NCBI GenBank assembly: GCA_041671425.1
Contig: JBAZBO010000031.1
Coordinates: forward strand, 1 to 10,586
DNA from: JBAZBO01 sp041671425
GTDB lineage: Bacteria > Patescibacteriota > WWE3 > UBA101185 > UBA10185
Reading direction: 5' to 3'
Length of the DNA: 10,586 nt
Position numbers and translations under genes: made by a program. Shown here piece after piece: positions 1 through 4,958 of the stretch. The notes under the pieces were generated by a model that was given only the letters and a program-made list of their open reading frames with translations, was not told the origin of the DNA and did no database searches. Positions within the stretch are counted from its first letter, which is position 1. The number at the start of each line of letters is the position of its first letter.

Positions 1-44
1 GGAAGCAATCGGAGTTTGAGCTTCGAAAGACATTTAACGTCTAA
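1..44 (+). CDS. nrdD: 3' end of an upstream gene, probably anaerobic ribonucleoside-triphosphate reductase (NrdD)
   Basis: Only the last 13 complete codons are present, read from base 3: KQSEFELRKTFNV followed by TAA at 42-44. From memory, NrdD proteins end after the glycyl-radical segment with a tail like GKQ-EF--RKT, and this peptide fits. The stop codon shares its last A with the ATG of nrdG (TAATG), the usual arrangement for translational coupling of NrdD with its activase. The catalytic part lies outside the window, so the call rests on the short tail and the neighbour. Another gene cannot be excluded. Confidence 0.6.
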   Translation, partial: KQSEFELRKTFNV

Positions 45-733
45 TGTTGATAGTTGGACTGCAAAAATTCTCCCTGCTCGACTATCCGGGTAGGGTGAGT
101 TGTATCGTTTTTACTGTAGGCTGTAACTTTGGCTGTGGCTACTGCCATAATCCTGAACTAATACGCATCTCCAAAAATTCCCCTTTCCTGGATGAAGAGG
201 AATTACTGGGTTTTCTCGTAAAGAGAAAAGGAAAGCTAGATGCCGTGGTCATTACTGGCGGCGAGCCCACATTGCAGAAAGACCTTTGTGATTTCATTAA
301 AAAAGTAAAAGCAATGGGTTTCTTGGTCAAATTAGATACAAACGGCACCAATCCTGATGTTTTATCGTTGCTGTTGGATGAGAAGCTGCTGGATTATATT
401 GCAATGGATATAAAGGGCCCGCTAGCAAGATATAGTGAGATCGTTAACAAAGATGTGGATGTGAATAAAATAAATGAGAGCATTCAGATCATCATGAATT
501 CGAGGGTAGATCATGAGTTTAGGACCACGATAGTGAAAGGGCAGTTGAAAGAGGAGGATTTTGTGGCTATGTCCAAGCTTATAAGTGGAGCGAAGAGATA
601 CTTCCTACAGAAGTTCGTTCCATCAAAAACCCATCTTGCAGAATTCATGAAAAAAGAGGCTTATGACAGAGAAACCATGAATAAGTTTGCAAAGATTATG
701 GCAGAAACTGTCAAATATGTTGCTGTAAGGTGA
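44..733 (+). CDS. nrdG: Anaerobic ribonucleotide reductase activating protein, radical SAM (NrdG2 type)
   Basis: This cytoplasmic iron-sulfur enzyme should cleave S-adenosylmethionine to place the glycyl radical on NrdD, allowing oxygen-independent dNTP synthesis. The 229 residues carry the radical SAM cluster motif C27-x3-C31-x2-C34 in the context GCNFGCGYCHN, preceded by SLLDYPG (residues 10-16), which is typical of NrdG2 activases. The SAM-binding TGGEP is at 71-75, followed by LDTNGTNP (97-104) and AMDIKGP near 120-126. Length fits the longer NrdG2 group rather than the shorter E. coli NrdG. The start ATG overlaps the preceding stop (TAATG) and has no clear Shine-Dalgarno site, so translation is probably coupled to the upstream gene. 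The 3' end overlaps the converging methyltransferase gene by 23 bp. Radical SAM membership is certain. The NrdD partner is inferred from motifs and the upstream tail. Confidence 0.9.
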   Translation: MLIVGLQKFSLLDYPGRVSCIVFTVGCNFGCGYCHNPELIRISKNSPFLDEEELLGFLVKRKGKLDAVVITGGEPTLQKDLCDFIKKVKAMGFLVKLDTNGTNPDVLSLLLDEKLLDYIAMDIKGPLARYSEIVNKDVDVNKINESIQIIMNSRVDHEFRTTIVKGQLKEEDFVAMSKLISGAKRYFLQKFVPSKTHLAEFMKKEAYDRETMNKFAKIMAETVKYVAVR

Positions 734-1376
734 GTCTTACCAAGTAAGTCTTGTTTACCCCGTGAGAAATAACATCAAAGTCAAAACCAGCATCCTCACA
801 TTGGCTTTTTAAGAAGTATAGATTCATGTAGCTCCAAGTAAACGTTTCTCGCTCGCTGCAATATTCGGCTGTAATCTCGCAATCTATATATTCCGCTTCG
901 TAGTTATGTTGTATACAAAGCACCTGTCCGTCAGGATTTAGGAGGTCTTTTATCTTATGAAGGAGTTTATCGAGTGACTCCGAGCTTCCTCCCAACCCAA
1001 TGTTGCTCTCAAGGAGTGTGATTGTGTCGAACTTGAGGGTTGGCTCGTAAGTGAAGACATCTTGTTTTATACAGTTCTCCAGGCCTTTTTTGTGGCAGAT
1101 GTCTATCAGATAGTCTGATATATCAACTCCAATAACTTCCGCACGTTTTTGCATATATGGTATGTAGTAGCCAGTAGCGCAACCTATATCTAGCGTGTTT
1201 CCCTTGACCATACTGATCAATTTTTTCTCCAACTTGTCTAGCTGCCAGTATTTTCTGAAATATCTTTTTATATTCTTTTTAGTTCTTTTTGGACTTATAT
1301 CTTTGTATGTAAAGTAAAGAGGAATCTTGATAGTTTTATTAAAATAGTCTGATACTGCTTTTCCGAAGAGGTCCAT
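711..1376 (-). CDS. Class I SAM-dependent methyltransferase, substrate unknown
   Basis: The 221-residue protein has the Rossmann methyltransferase fold signature. Motif I LDIGCATG is at residues 62-69, with D63 and the glycines contacting SAM. The acidic residue at the end of strand 2 is in VIGVDIS (D85), and a post-motif region reads KFDTITLLESNIGLG, then a motif III-like LLNPDGQVLCIQHN. The first 60 residues are basic and aromatic with no family I recognise, and may set the substrate. No membrane segment is seen. The start ATG at 1376 is preceded by an extended -10 (TGAGATAAT) ending 6 nt before it, and there is no SD, so a leaderless mRNA is likely. The 3' end overlaps nrdG by 23 bp in opposite orientation. 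Small molecule, lipid and protein targets are all possible. Confidence 0.85.
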   Translation of the reverse strand: MDLFGKAVSDYFNKTIKIPLYFTYKDISPKRTKKNIKRYFRKYWQLDKLEKKLISMVKGNTLDIGCATGYYIPYMQKRAEVIGVDISDYLIDICHKKGLENCIKQDVFTYEPTLKFDTITLLESNIGLGGSSESLDKLLHKIKDLLNPDGQVLCIQHNYEAEYIDCEITAEYCSERETFTWSYMNLYFLKSQCEDAGFDFDVISHGVNKTYLVRLTLQQHI

Positions 1377-1382
1377 GTGAAG

Positions 1383-1391
1383 ATTATCTCA
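1383..1391 (-). promoter_or_regulatory. Extended -10 promoter of the methyltransferase, predicted leaderless
   Basis: On the minus strand TGAGATAAT (TGn plus a GATAAT hexamer) ends 6 nt (CTTCAC) before the ATG at 1376. That puts the expected transcription start on the A of the start codon. It lies next to the T tract of the upstream terminator. Confidence 0.6.
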
Positions 1392-1393
1392 TG

Positions 1394-1444
1394 AAAAACT
1401 TCCCGGCCTGAAACACATGAATAAATCCATATGTTCAAGCCGGG
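1394..1444 (-). terminator. Rho-independent terminator of the LysM-like gene
   Basis: Bases 1402-1407 (CCCGGC) pair with 1439-1444 (GCCGGG). The stem continues imperfectly inward through CTGAA / TTCAA and CACATG / CATATG. On the minus strand the hairpin is followed by AAG and five Ts (1398-1394). It starts about 10 bp after the stop of the 1454-1804 gene and separates it from the methyltransferase promoter. Confidence 0.8.
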
Positions 1445-1453
1445 TTGGGTGCC

Positions 1454-1804
1454 TCATCGCGATGAGCAGCAGATCTGTGCCTTTGTTCCAGCGACCAGCT
1501 TTCCAGTGTTGTATAAAAGATAATCTGGAACCGAGCTGTCCGGAACATTGCACTCTTCCTTGATTAGCTCCCACAGGGTGTCTCCCTTGGTCACAGCAAC
1601 TGTTCTCAGATCGTTGCAGGCGTCTGCCCCTGTCACTGAGGACACGGAGACGTTGGTGAAGATGGGTGTGGTGATCTCTCTTTGAACAACCTCAATTCGG
1701 TTGGTCCAAAAAAACCTAACCACCGTCACCAAACCGATGATGGCGAGCAGGGTCCATGCCACCCTTGCCACCCGAACCATGAACTCCCAAACTGCTCTGA
1801 ACAT
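1454..1804 (-). CDS. Small membrane-anchored protein with a LysM-like domain
   Basis: I choose the ATG at 1804 (116 residues) over a GTG at 1819 because AAAAGGAGAG, a good SD, sits directly before this ATG and would otherwise be inside the coding region. The protein has a short basic start, one membrane segment at about residues 15-29 (VAWTLLAIIGLVTVV), a linker, then a domain at about 68-112. That domain begins VAVTKGDTLWELIKEEC and ends LVAGTKAQIC, matching the start (V-x-x-GDTLW-I) and end (-G--L-IP) pattern of LysM. The middle is atypical and the final Pro is missing. Cysteines at 63, 85, 112 and 113 could form disulfides outside the cell. Role inferred: cell-wall-associated anchor with the C-terminus outside. 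GC is higher than in flanking genes. A strong terminator follows. Confidence 0.65.
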   Translation of the reverse strand: MFRAVWEFMVRVARVAWTLLAIIGLVTVVRFFWTNRIEVVQREITTPIFTNVSVSSVTGADACNDLRTVAVTKGDTLWELIKEECNVPDSSVPDYLLYNTGKLVAGTKAQICCSSR

Positions 1805-1816
1805 TTCTCTCCTTTT
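1805..1816 (-). promoter_or_regulatory. Shine-Dalgarno site that fixes the LysM-like start
   Basis: The minus strand reads AAAAGGAGAGAA directly before ATG at 1804, with AGGAG 4 nt from the start codon. No SD precedes the alternative GTG at 1819. Confidence 0.7.
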
Positions 1817-1842
1817 CACAGATAGATTTCCGGATAGCGAAG

Positions 1843-1871
1843 ATTATAGGTTAAATAGTAATTTTGAGCAA
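1843..1871 (-). promoter_or_regulatory. Promoter of the LysM-like gene
   Basis: TTGCTC (1871-1866), a 17-bp spacer and a perfect TATAAT (1848-1843) on the minus strand predict transcription from about 1836. This gives a leader of about 30 nt that contains the SD. Confidence 0.6.
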
Positions 1872-1896
1872 ATTGGATATTAACGCTCTTTTGTAC

Positions 1897-1902
1897 TAAA
1901 AT
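1897..1902 (+). promoter_or_regulatory. Possible -10 box for the 1945-2364 gene
   Basis: TAAAAT at 1897-1902 would start transcription near 1909. There is only a weak -35 candidate (TTGGAT, 1873-1878, 18-bp spacer). The leader would hold a CGGG-GATTTT-CCCG hairpin and the SD. Confidence 0.35.
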
Positions 1903-1905
1903 TTT

Positions 1906-1942
1906 GTCCTCGGGGATTTTCCCGCAGAAAAAAGGGGAGGAC
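1906..1942 (+). promoter_or_regulatory. Possible SD-masking hairpin in the 1945 leader
   Basis: GTCCTC (1906-1911) is complementary to GAGGAC (1937-1942), which contains most of the SD GGGGAGG (1934-1940). A smaller hairpin (CGGG 1911-1914 with CCCG 1921-1924) sits between or competes with it. If folded, the RNA would hide the ribosome binding site. If transcription starts near 1909, as the -10 suggests, only CCTC or less of the 5' arm remains, which weakens the idea. Confidence 0.3.
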
Positions 1943-1944
1943 GT

Positions 1945-2364
1945 ATGGCTACACTTGGTTTTGATCCCGAACAGTCTGAAATCGGCAAAAATCCTTTATA
2001 CCCCGACCCTTGCGTTATCTTTGGCTGGGGGCACTGGAGCGATGCTGACATCTTGCGCGCTTTCTTAATCAACGGTGAGAAGGTCTTGCTTCGTATCGTT
2101 GAGGAGAGGGCCCCGCAATATCAGACACTATTAAGTGAGGAGGATTCCACTACCGATGCTTTGCTGGGGTGTATTCTGGAAGGCCATGCACCTTTGTATG
2201 CCCGATGTAATAAGGAGGGAATAGCATTTGCCCAGAAAGAACTTGCGGAGTGGGTCAAGCCTGAGGATCTGGCTGTCTGGAGAAATGCAATCTGGGAAGA
2301 GATCAAAAGGACCCAAGATCCGGTGGTGTTGATGTCGGTCAGAAGGCTTCTTGGTCTGTGTTGA
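1945..2364 (+). CDS. Hypothetical protein of 139 residues, no family recognised
   Basis: The reading frame is well supported: ATG follows SD GGGGAGG by 4 nt and the codon pattern is consistent. The protein starts MATLGFDPEQSEIGKNPL and has an early aromatic/Pro-rich part (YPDPCVIFGWGHW, about residues 19-31). It continues with helices rich in Leu, Glu and Arg, for example DADILRAFLINGEKVLLRIVE. Three cysteines lie at scattered positions. It has no membrane segment or signal peptide, so it is probably cytoplasmic. The C-terminal third (WVKPEDLAVWRNAIWEEI) looks like an amphipathic helical repeat. GC is about 50% in lines I counted, above most of the window. It stands alone, divergent from the LysM-like gene and followed by a large hairpin. 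I do not assign a function. Confidence 0.75.
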   Translation: MATLGFDPEQSEIGKNPLYPDPCVIFGWGHWSDADILRAFLINGEKVLLRIVEERAPQYQTLLSEEDSTTDALLGCILEGHAPLYARCNKEGIAFAQKELAEWVKPEDLAVWRNAIWEEIKRTQDPVVLMSVRRLLGLC

Positions 2365-2371
2365 GTCTTGT

Positions 2372-2411
2372 GGCGGTGCCAGACGTGGTTTAAGAAACCC
2401 CCGGCGCCGCC
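2372..2411 (+). terminator. Strong two-level hairpin after the 1945 gene, possible terminator
   Basis: GGCGGTGCC (2372-2380) pairs over 9 bp with GGCGCCGCC (2403-2411), with one G-U pair. Inside it GGTTT (2387-2391) and AAACC (2395-2399) form a second stem with a 3-nt AAG loop. It begins 7 nt after the stop codon. No proper T tract follows (TGTCAATTC), so it could instead be a 3' stabilising or attenuating structure. Confidence 0.55.
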
Positions 2412-2432
2412 CTGTCAATTCTCCAATCAGTA

Positions 2433-2461
2433 TTGAACAGTTTAGCAGTTTGTACTACAAT
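2433..2461 (+). promoter_or_regulatory. Promoter upstream of the 2604 gene
   Basis: TTGAAC (2433-2438) and TACAAT (2456-2461) are separated by exactly 17 bp. Transcription would start near 2468, leaving a leader of about 135 nt before the ATG. Confidence 0.6.
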
Positions 2462-2467
2462 AGTCGG

Positions 2468-2603
2468 ATTTAGTTCTGCAGCCGGCAGTTTGTTCATAAG
2501 TTTTGTGGGCAGTCTGCCTGGTGCAGGGAAATTGGCAACCTGCGAATTCATCGCTCTAGTCCAAATCAGACTATGAGCTAGTCAGAAAAGGGGAGGTTCT
2601 GGC
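2468..2603 (+). promoter_or_regulatory. Long structured 5' leader of the 2604 gene
   Basis: The predicted leader holds several short complementary pairs. GGCA-GTC-TGCC lies near 2510-2520. GCAGG and CCTGC flank GAAATTGGCAA near 2523-2544. A TAGTC (2557-2561) / GACTA (2569-2573) / TAGTC (2579-2583) set allows two mutually exclusive stems just before the SD GGGGAGG (2590-2596, 7 nt from ATG). No known riboswitch class is recognised. Regulation is inference from the length and the pairings. Confidence 0.35.
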
Positions 2604-3161
2604 ATGAGAGTCGTGTGTAAGGTGTCTGCAAAGGACAGGGCAGCGTTAACCCGTCTTCGCGACCTTTTAAAGGAGCGGGGTATACGAACGTGTTTTGTCC
2701 GGGGCGGCACCATCGTGGAACTTCAGTGCATTTCTGGTGAGCCAGGCATCTGCGTGGCGGAATACTTCGTACCAAAAGAGATTCCGTCCAGCTACAGTTC
2801 CGAATTCTTTCTCGAAGCAGAGGAAGAACTTCTCGCTGACGGTTCCTACTCAGTAGTTTGTGGCGTCCGAGGAAGGATACTCAAACCATTCCTGATTCTG
2901 AGCGGTGGAAGGCGCTCCTTCGTGCACGCGAGGTTTTCAGTTCCCCGTAGACTTGTCACGGTGACTGCAAACGATGATCGCGTTTCCATTGAGGAGCATC
3001 GGCTGGTAGTCATGCCTGATCCTAATATCCTGGAGCTGCAAACCAGGATCTGCTGGGAAGGAAGGCATGTGGATCTGCCGTATTGCAACGGTTACAAGTG
3101 TTTTCGTTCGGCAGTTTCTGCAGCAGTCTTGGGAGAGAGGTACTACCGCACTGGCAGGTAG
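2604..3161 (+). CDS. Hypothetical protein of 185 residues, no family recognised
   Basis: The start ATG is fixed by SD GGGGAGG 7 nt upstream. The N-terminus (MRVVCKVSAKDRAALTRLRDLLKERGIRT) looks like a strand-helix unit with an amphipathic helix. From residue 30 on the sequence alternates hydrophobic and charged residues, suggesting a beta-rich fold. It ends with a Cys/Tyr/Arg-rich tail (YCNGYKC, then GERYYRTGR). Seven cysteines are present. It has no signal peptide or membrane segment. GC is about 52% in a line I counted, like the 1945 gene, and its SD context (CAGAAAAGGGGAGG) is nearly the same as that of the 1945 gene (CAGAAAAAAGGGGAGG). It is monocistronic, with its own promoter and a strong terminator. 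Function unknown. Confidence 0.75.
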   Translation: MRVVCKVSAKDRAALTRLRDLLKERGIRTCFVRGGTIVELQCISGEPGICVAEYFVPKEIPSSYSSEFFLEAEEELLADGSYSVVCGVRGRILKPFLILSGGRRSFVHARFSVPRRLVTVTANDDRVSIEEHRLVVMPDPNILELQTRICWEGRHVDLPYCNGYKCFRSAVSAAVLGERYYRTGR

Positions 3162-3203
3162 CGTACTCGTGGTGGCTTGAAAGACAAGAAACAGACTGAA
3201 ATG

Positions 3204-3250
3204 GCGGCAAGATATGGTCCAAACAACCCAACATCTTGCCGCTTTCCTGT
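3204..3250 (+). terminator. Rho-independent terminator of the 2604 gene
   Basis: GCGGCAAGAT (3204-3213) and ATCTTGCCGC (3233-3242) are a perfect 10-bp inverted repeat with a 19-nt loop, followed by TTTCCTGTTTT. A further T6 run lies at 3260-3266. Confidence 0.8.
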
Positions 3251-3326
3251 TTTGGGGTTATTTTTTGGCGAATGAATTTAGTATGAATTAGCCATAAGTA
3301 GTACGTTGATAGTAAAATGATGCTTA

Positions 3327-3343
3327 AGATTACAGTTTAATCT
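3327..3343 (-). terminator. Weak hairpin after tRNA-Glu, possible terminator or processing signal
   Basis: AGATTA (3327-3332) pairs with TAATCT (3338-3343) around a 5-nt loop, starting one base after the encoded CCA. On the minus strand a modest T run (CATTTTAC) follows about 10 nt later. The stem is AT-rich and weak. Confidence 0.35.
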
Positions 3344-3344
3344 A

Positions 3345-3419
3345 TGGTGACCCCACGGAGAATCGAACTCCGATTGCCGGGATGAAAACCCGGTGTCCTA
3401 ACCGTTAGACGATGGGGCC
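3345..3419 (-). tRNA. tRNA-Glu (anticodon TTC), CCA encoded
   Basis: The minus strand folds as a full cloverleaf. The acceptor GGCCCCA pairs with TGGGGTC (one G-U). The anticodon stem CCGGG/CCCGG encloses TTTTCAT with TTC at 3386-3384. The T arm is CGGAG-TTCGATT-CTCCG. The discriminator is A and CCA is encoded at 3347-3345. Confidence 0.97.
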
Positions 3420-3441
3420 GAAAGTGGCTGTTAACCCTGCT

Positions 3442-3450
3442 ATTTTAGCA
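3442..3450 (-). promoter_or_regulatory. Extended -10 promoter of tRNA-Glu
   Basis: TGCTAAAAT on the minus strand ends 22 nt before the mature 5' end, giving a 5' leader of about 16 nt. No good -35 is seen. Confidence 0.5.
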
Positions 3451-3474
3451 TAACAAACATTTATTTCTACAATC

Positions 3475-3483
3475 TGATAAAAT
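3475..3483 (+). promoter_or_regulatory. Extended -10 promoter of the solute-binding protein gene
   Basis: TGATAAAAT ends 17 nt before ATG 3501, so the leader would be only about 10 nt and has no SD. An ATG at 3488 begins a 3-codon frame (ATG CCC AAT TGA) whose stop overlaps the real start region. Confidence 0.45.
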
Positions 3484-3500
3484 TCAAATGCCCAATTGAT

Positions 3501-4919
3501 ATGGATATATTGCATAGATTATTCTTATACATCACATCGTTTGTGCTTTCGGTATATCCAAGCACAAAGTTCGTGGAAGGGGTTGTAGGTCAACCTCAAT
3601 CTTTTCTTCCAGGATATGCCATTTCTGACACCGACAAGACTATTTCTAATCTAATATACAGAGGTCTTTTCAAGTACGATATCTATGGGGTGTTGCAGCC
3701 GGATCTTGCAGAAAGCTGGGAAATCGATTCAGAGGGTATTGTGTACACTGTCAAACTGAAGGAGGACCAGTTTTGGTCAGATGGATCAAAGATAACCTCA
3801 GATGATCTTATATATACAGCTTTCAATAGCACGGATCTGCAGGGAGTGGGTACAGATAAGGTTGATGAGCTTACTGTCCGATACATTTTACCCAATAAAT
3901 ACTCACCATTTCTTAATATGCTAACTGTGGGGGTTATGCCCGATGGTTCTAAAGAGATGGATCCTTTGCGACCAGTCACATCTGGACCTTTCAATTTGTT
4001 GGAAACTGAAAAAAGCGGTCCGATAGTCCAACAGGTACTTTTGTACAATACCAACAGTAATGAAAGGATAAAGAAGCTGGTGTTTAGGTATTATTCAAAT
4101 GAGGAGGAGCTGGTGATTGCGGCCAGGTTGGGGGAAATAGACGGTTTTGTTTCGTCTCAGCAATTGGACTTGGAATCGTTCAAAACATACAAATACCCCA
4201 TGCAAGGTGTGTACTATGCAGTATATTTCAACCTTGAGAATAAGAAGCTTGGTGATGTGAAATTTAGAGAAAAGCTGCAGAGTGTCCTTCCGATAAGAAA
4301 TCTGGTCGAGGATAAAGGTATCTTAGTTGAAGGTCCCATAAGCCGCAGTTTATTTACAGATAAGGCACTGGAATTTGACAAGTATGACAAGGATCATTTT
4401 CCTGAAGCTTACAATGAATCCCTGACCCTAACTGTACCTGATATCGAAGCTCATGTTGTTATGGCCAGAAAGATAAAGGACATATGGGAGGCACAGCTTG
4501 GTATAGATGTGTACATAAAAACTGTAAGCCCAGATAGATTTACCGAGGATATTATAAAGCCCAAGGATTTTGAGGTTTTGTTCTATGGTCAGGAGGTGGG
4601 AAGGGATCCTGACAGGTATATAAATTGGCACTCTACTCAGAAACAGTTTCCAGGCTTAAACATATCTGGTTTCGAGCAGGTAAGGGCAGATAGGGCTTTG
4701 GAGGAAGGAAGGAATGAACTTGATAGTAAAATGAGAGTGGTTCATTACAACGAATTCCAGGAAGTGATCCTAGGAAATGTTCCGGCGATATTCCTTTACC
4801 ATCCCTTTATTAACTATTACGTTGATGAGAAAGTTGTAGGGATAGGGGATAAGACTACCTTTAATAGGGTGGACAGGTTCTCGGATTTTGGGAACTGGTC
4901 TCTCATAAGGGTAAACTAG
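3501..4919 (+). CDS. Extracellular solute-binding protein, family 5 (peptide/nickel ABC type)
   Basis: A single hydrophobic segment at about residues 5-19 anchors or exports the protein, followed at once by the family 5 opening FVEGVVGQPQSFLPGYA. Other family features are NLIYRGLFKYD, LQPDLAESWEIDSEG, the YTVKLKEDQFWSDG / ITSDDLIYT region near residues 85-110, and late on GRDPDRYINWHSTQK. The C-terminus is intact. At 472 residues it is a little short for the family (usually above 500). There is no lipobox cysteine, so anchoring would be by an uncleaved helix. It should bind peptides or similar ligands outside the cell. No permease or ATPase gene lies in the window, so a transport partner, if any, is elsewhere. 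The ATG lacks an SD. The family is sure, the ligand unknown. Confidence 0.88.
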   Translation: MDILHRLFLYITSFVLSVYPSTKFVEGVVGQPQSFLPGYAISDTDKTISNLIYRGLFKYDIYGVLQPDLAESWEIDSEGIVYTVKLKEDQFWSDGSKITSDDLIYTAFNSTDLQGVGTDKVDELTVRYILPNKYSPFLNMLTVGVMPDGSKEMDPLRPVTSGPFNLLETEKSGPIVQQVLLYNTNSNERIKKLVFRYYSNEEELVIAARLGEIDGFVSSQQLDLESFKTYKYPMQGVYYAVYFNLENKKLGDVKFREKLQSVLPIRNLVEDKGILVEGPISRSLFTDKALEFDKYDKDHFPEAYNESLTLTVPDIEAHVVMARKIKDIWEAQLGIDVYIKTVSPDRFTEDIIKPKDFEVLFYGQEVGRDPDRYINWHSTQKQFPGLNISGFEQVRADRALEEGRNELDSKMRVVHYNEFQEVILGNVPAIFLYHPFINYYVDEKVVGIGDKTTFNRVDRFSDFGNWSLIRVN

Positions 4920-4922
4920 CAC

Positions 4923-4951
4923 TTAACTCTTTGTACTATTTCCTGCATAAT
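4923..4951 (+). promoter_or_regulatory. Promoter of the GT-C/TPR gene, predicted leaderless
   Basis: TTAACT (4923-4928), a 17-bp spacer and CATAAT (4946-4951) end 7 nt before ATG 4959. No SD is present. The promoter starts 4 bp after the stop of the preceding gene, so the two genes need not be an operon. Confidence 0.55.
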
Positions 4952-4958
4952 TATCTAT

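Noticed and set aside
1805..1819. GTG start of the LysM-like gene at 1819
   Set aside because: The SD of the downstream ATG would fall inside the coding region, and no SD precedes the GTG.
2131..2418. Minus-strand reading frame of 95 codons across the 1945 gene
   Set aside because: It is opposite a better-supported gene with an SD. Its protein is of low complexity typical of an antisense frame, and it has no start signals.
3345..3419. tRNA-Glu as an attachment site for the 1394-3270 block
   Set aside because: I found no second copy of the tRNA 3' end near 1380 or elsewhere in the window, and no integrase. Kept only as a positional remark.
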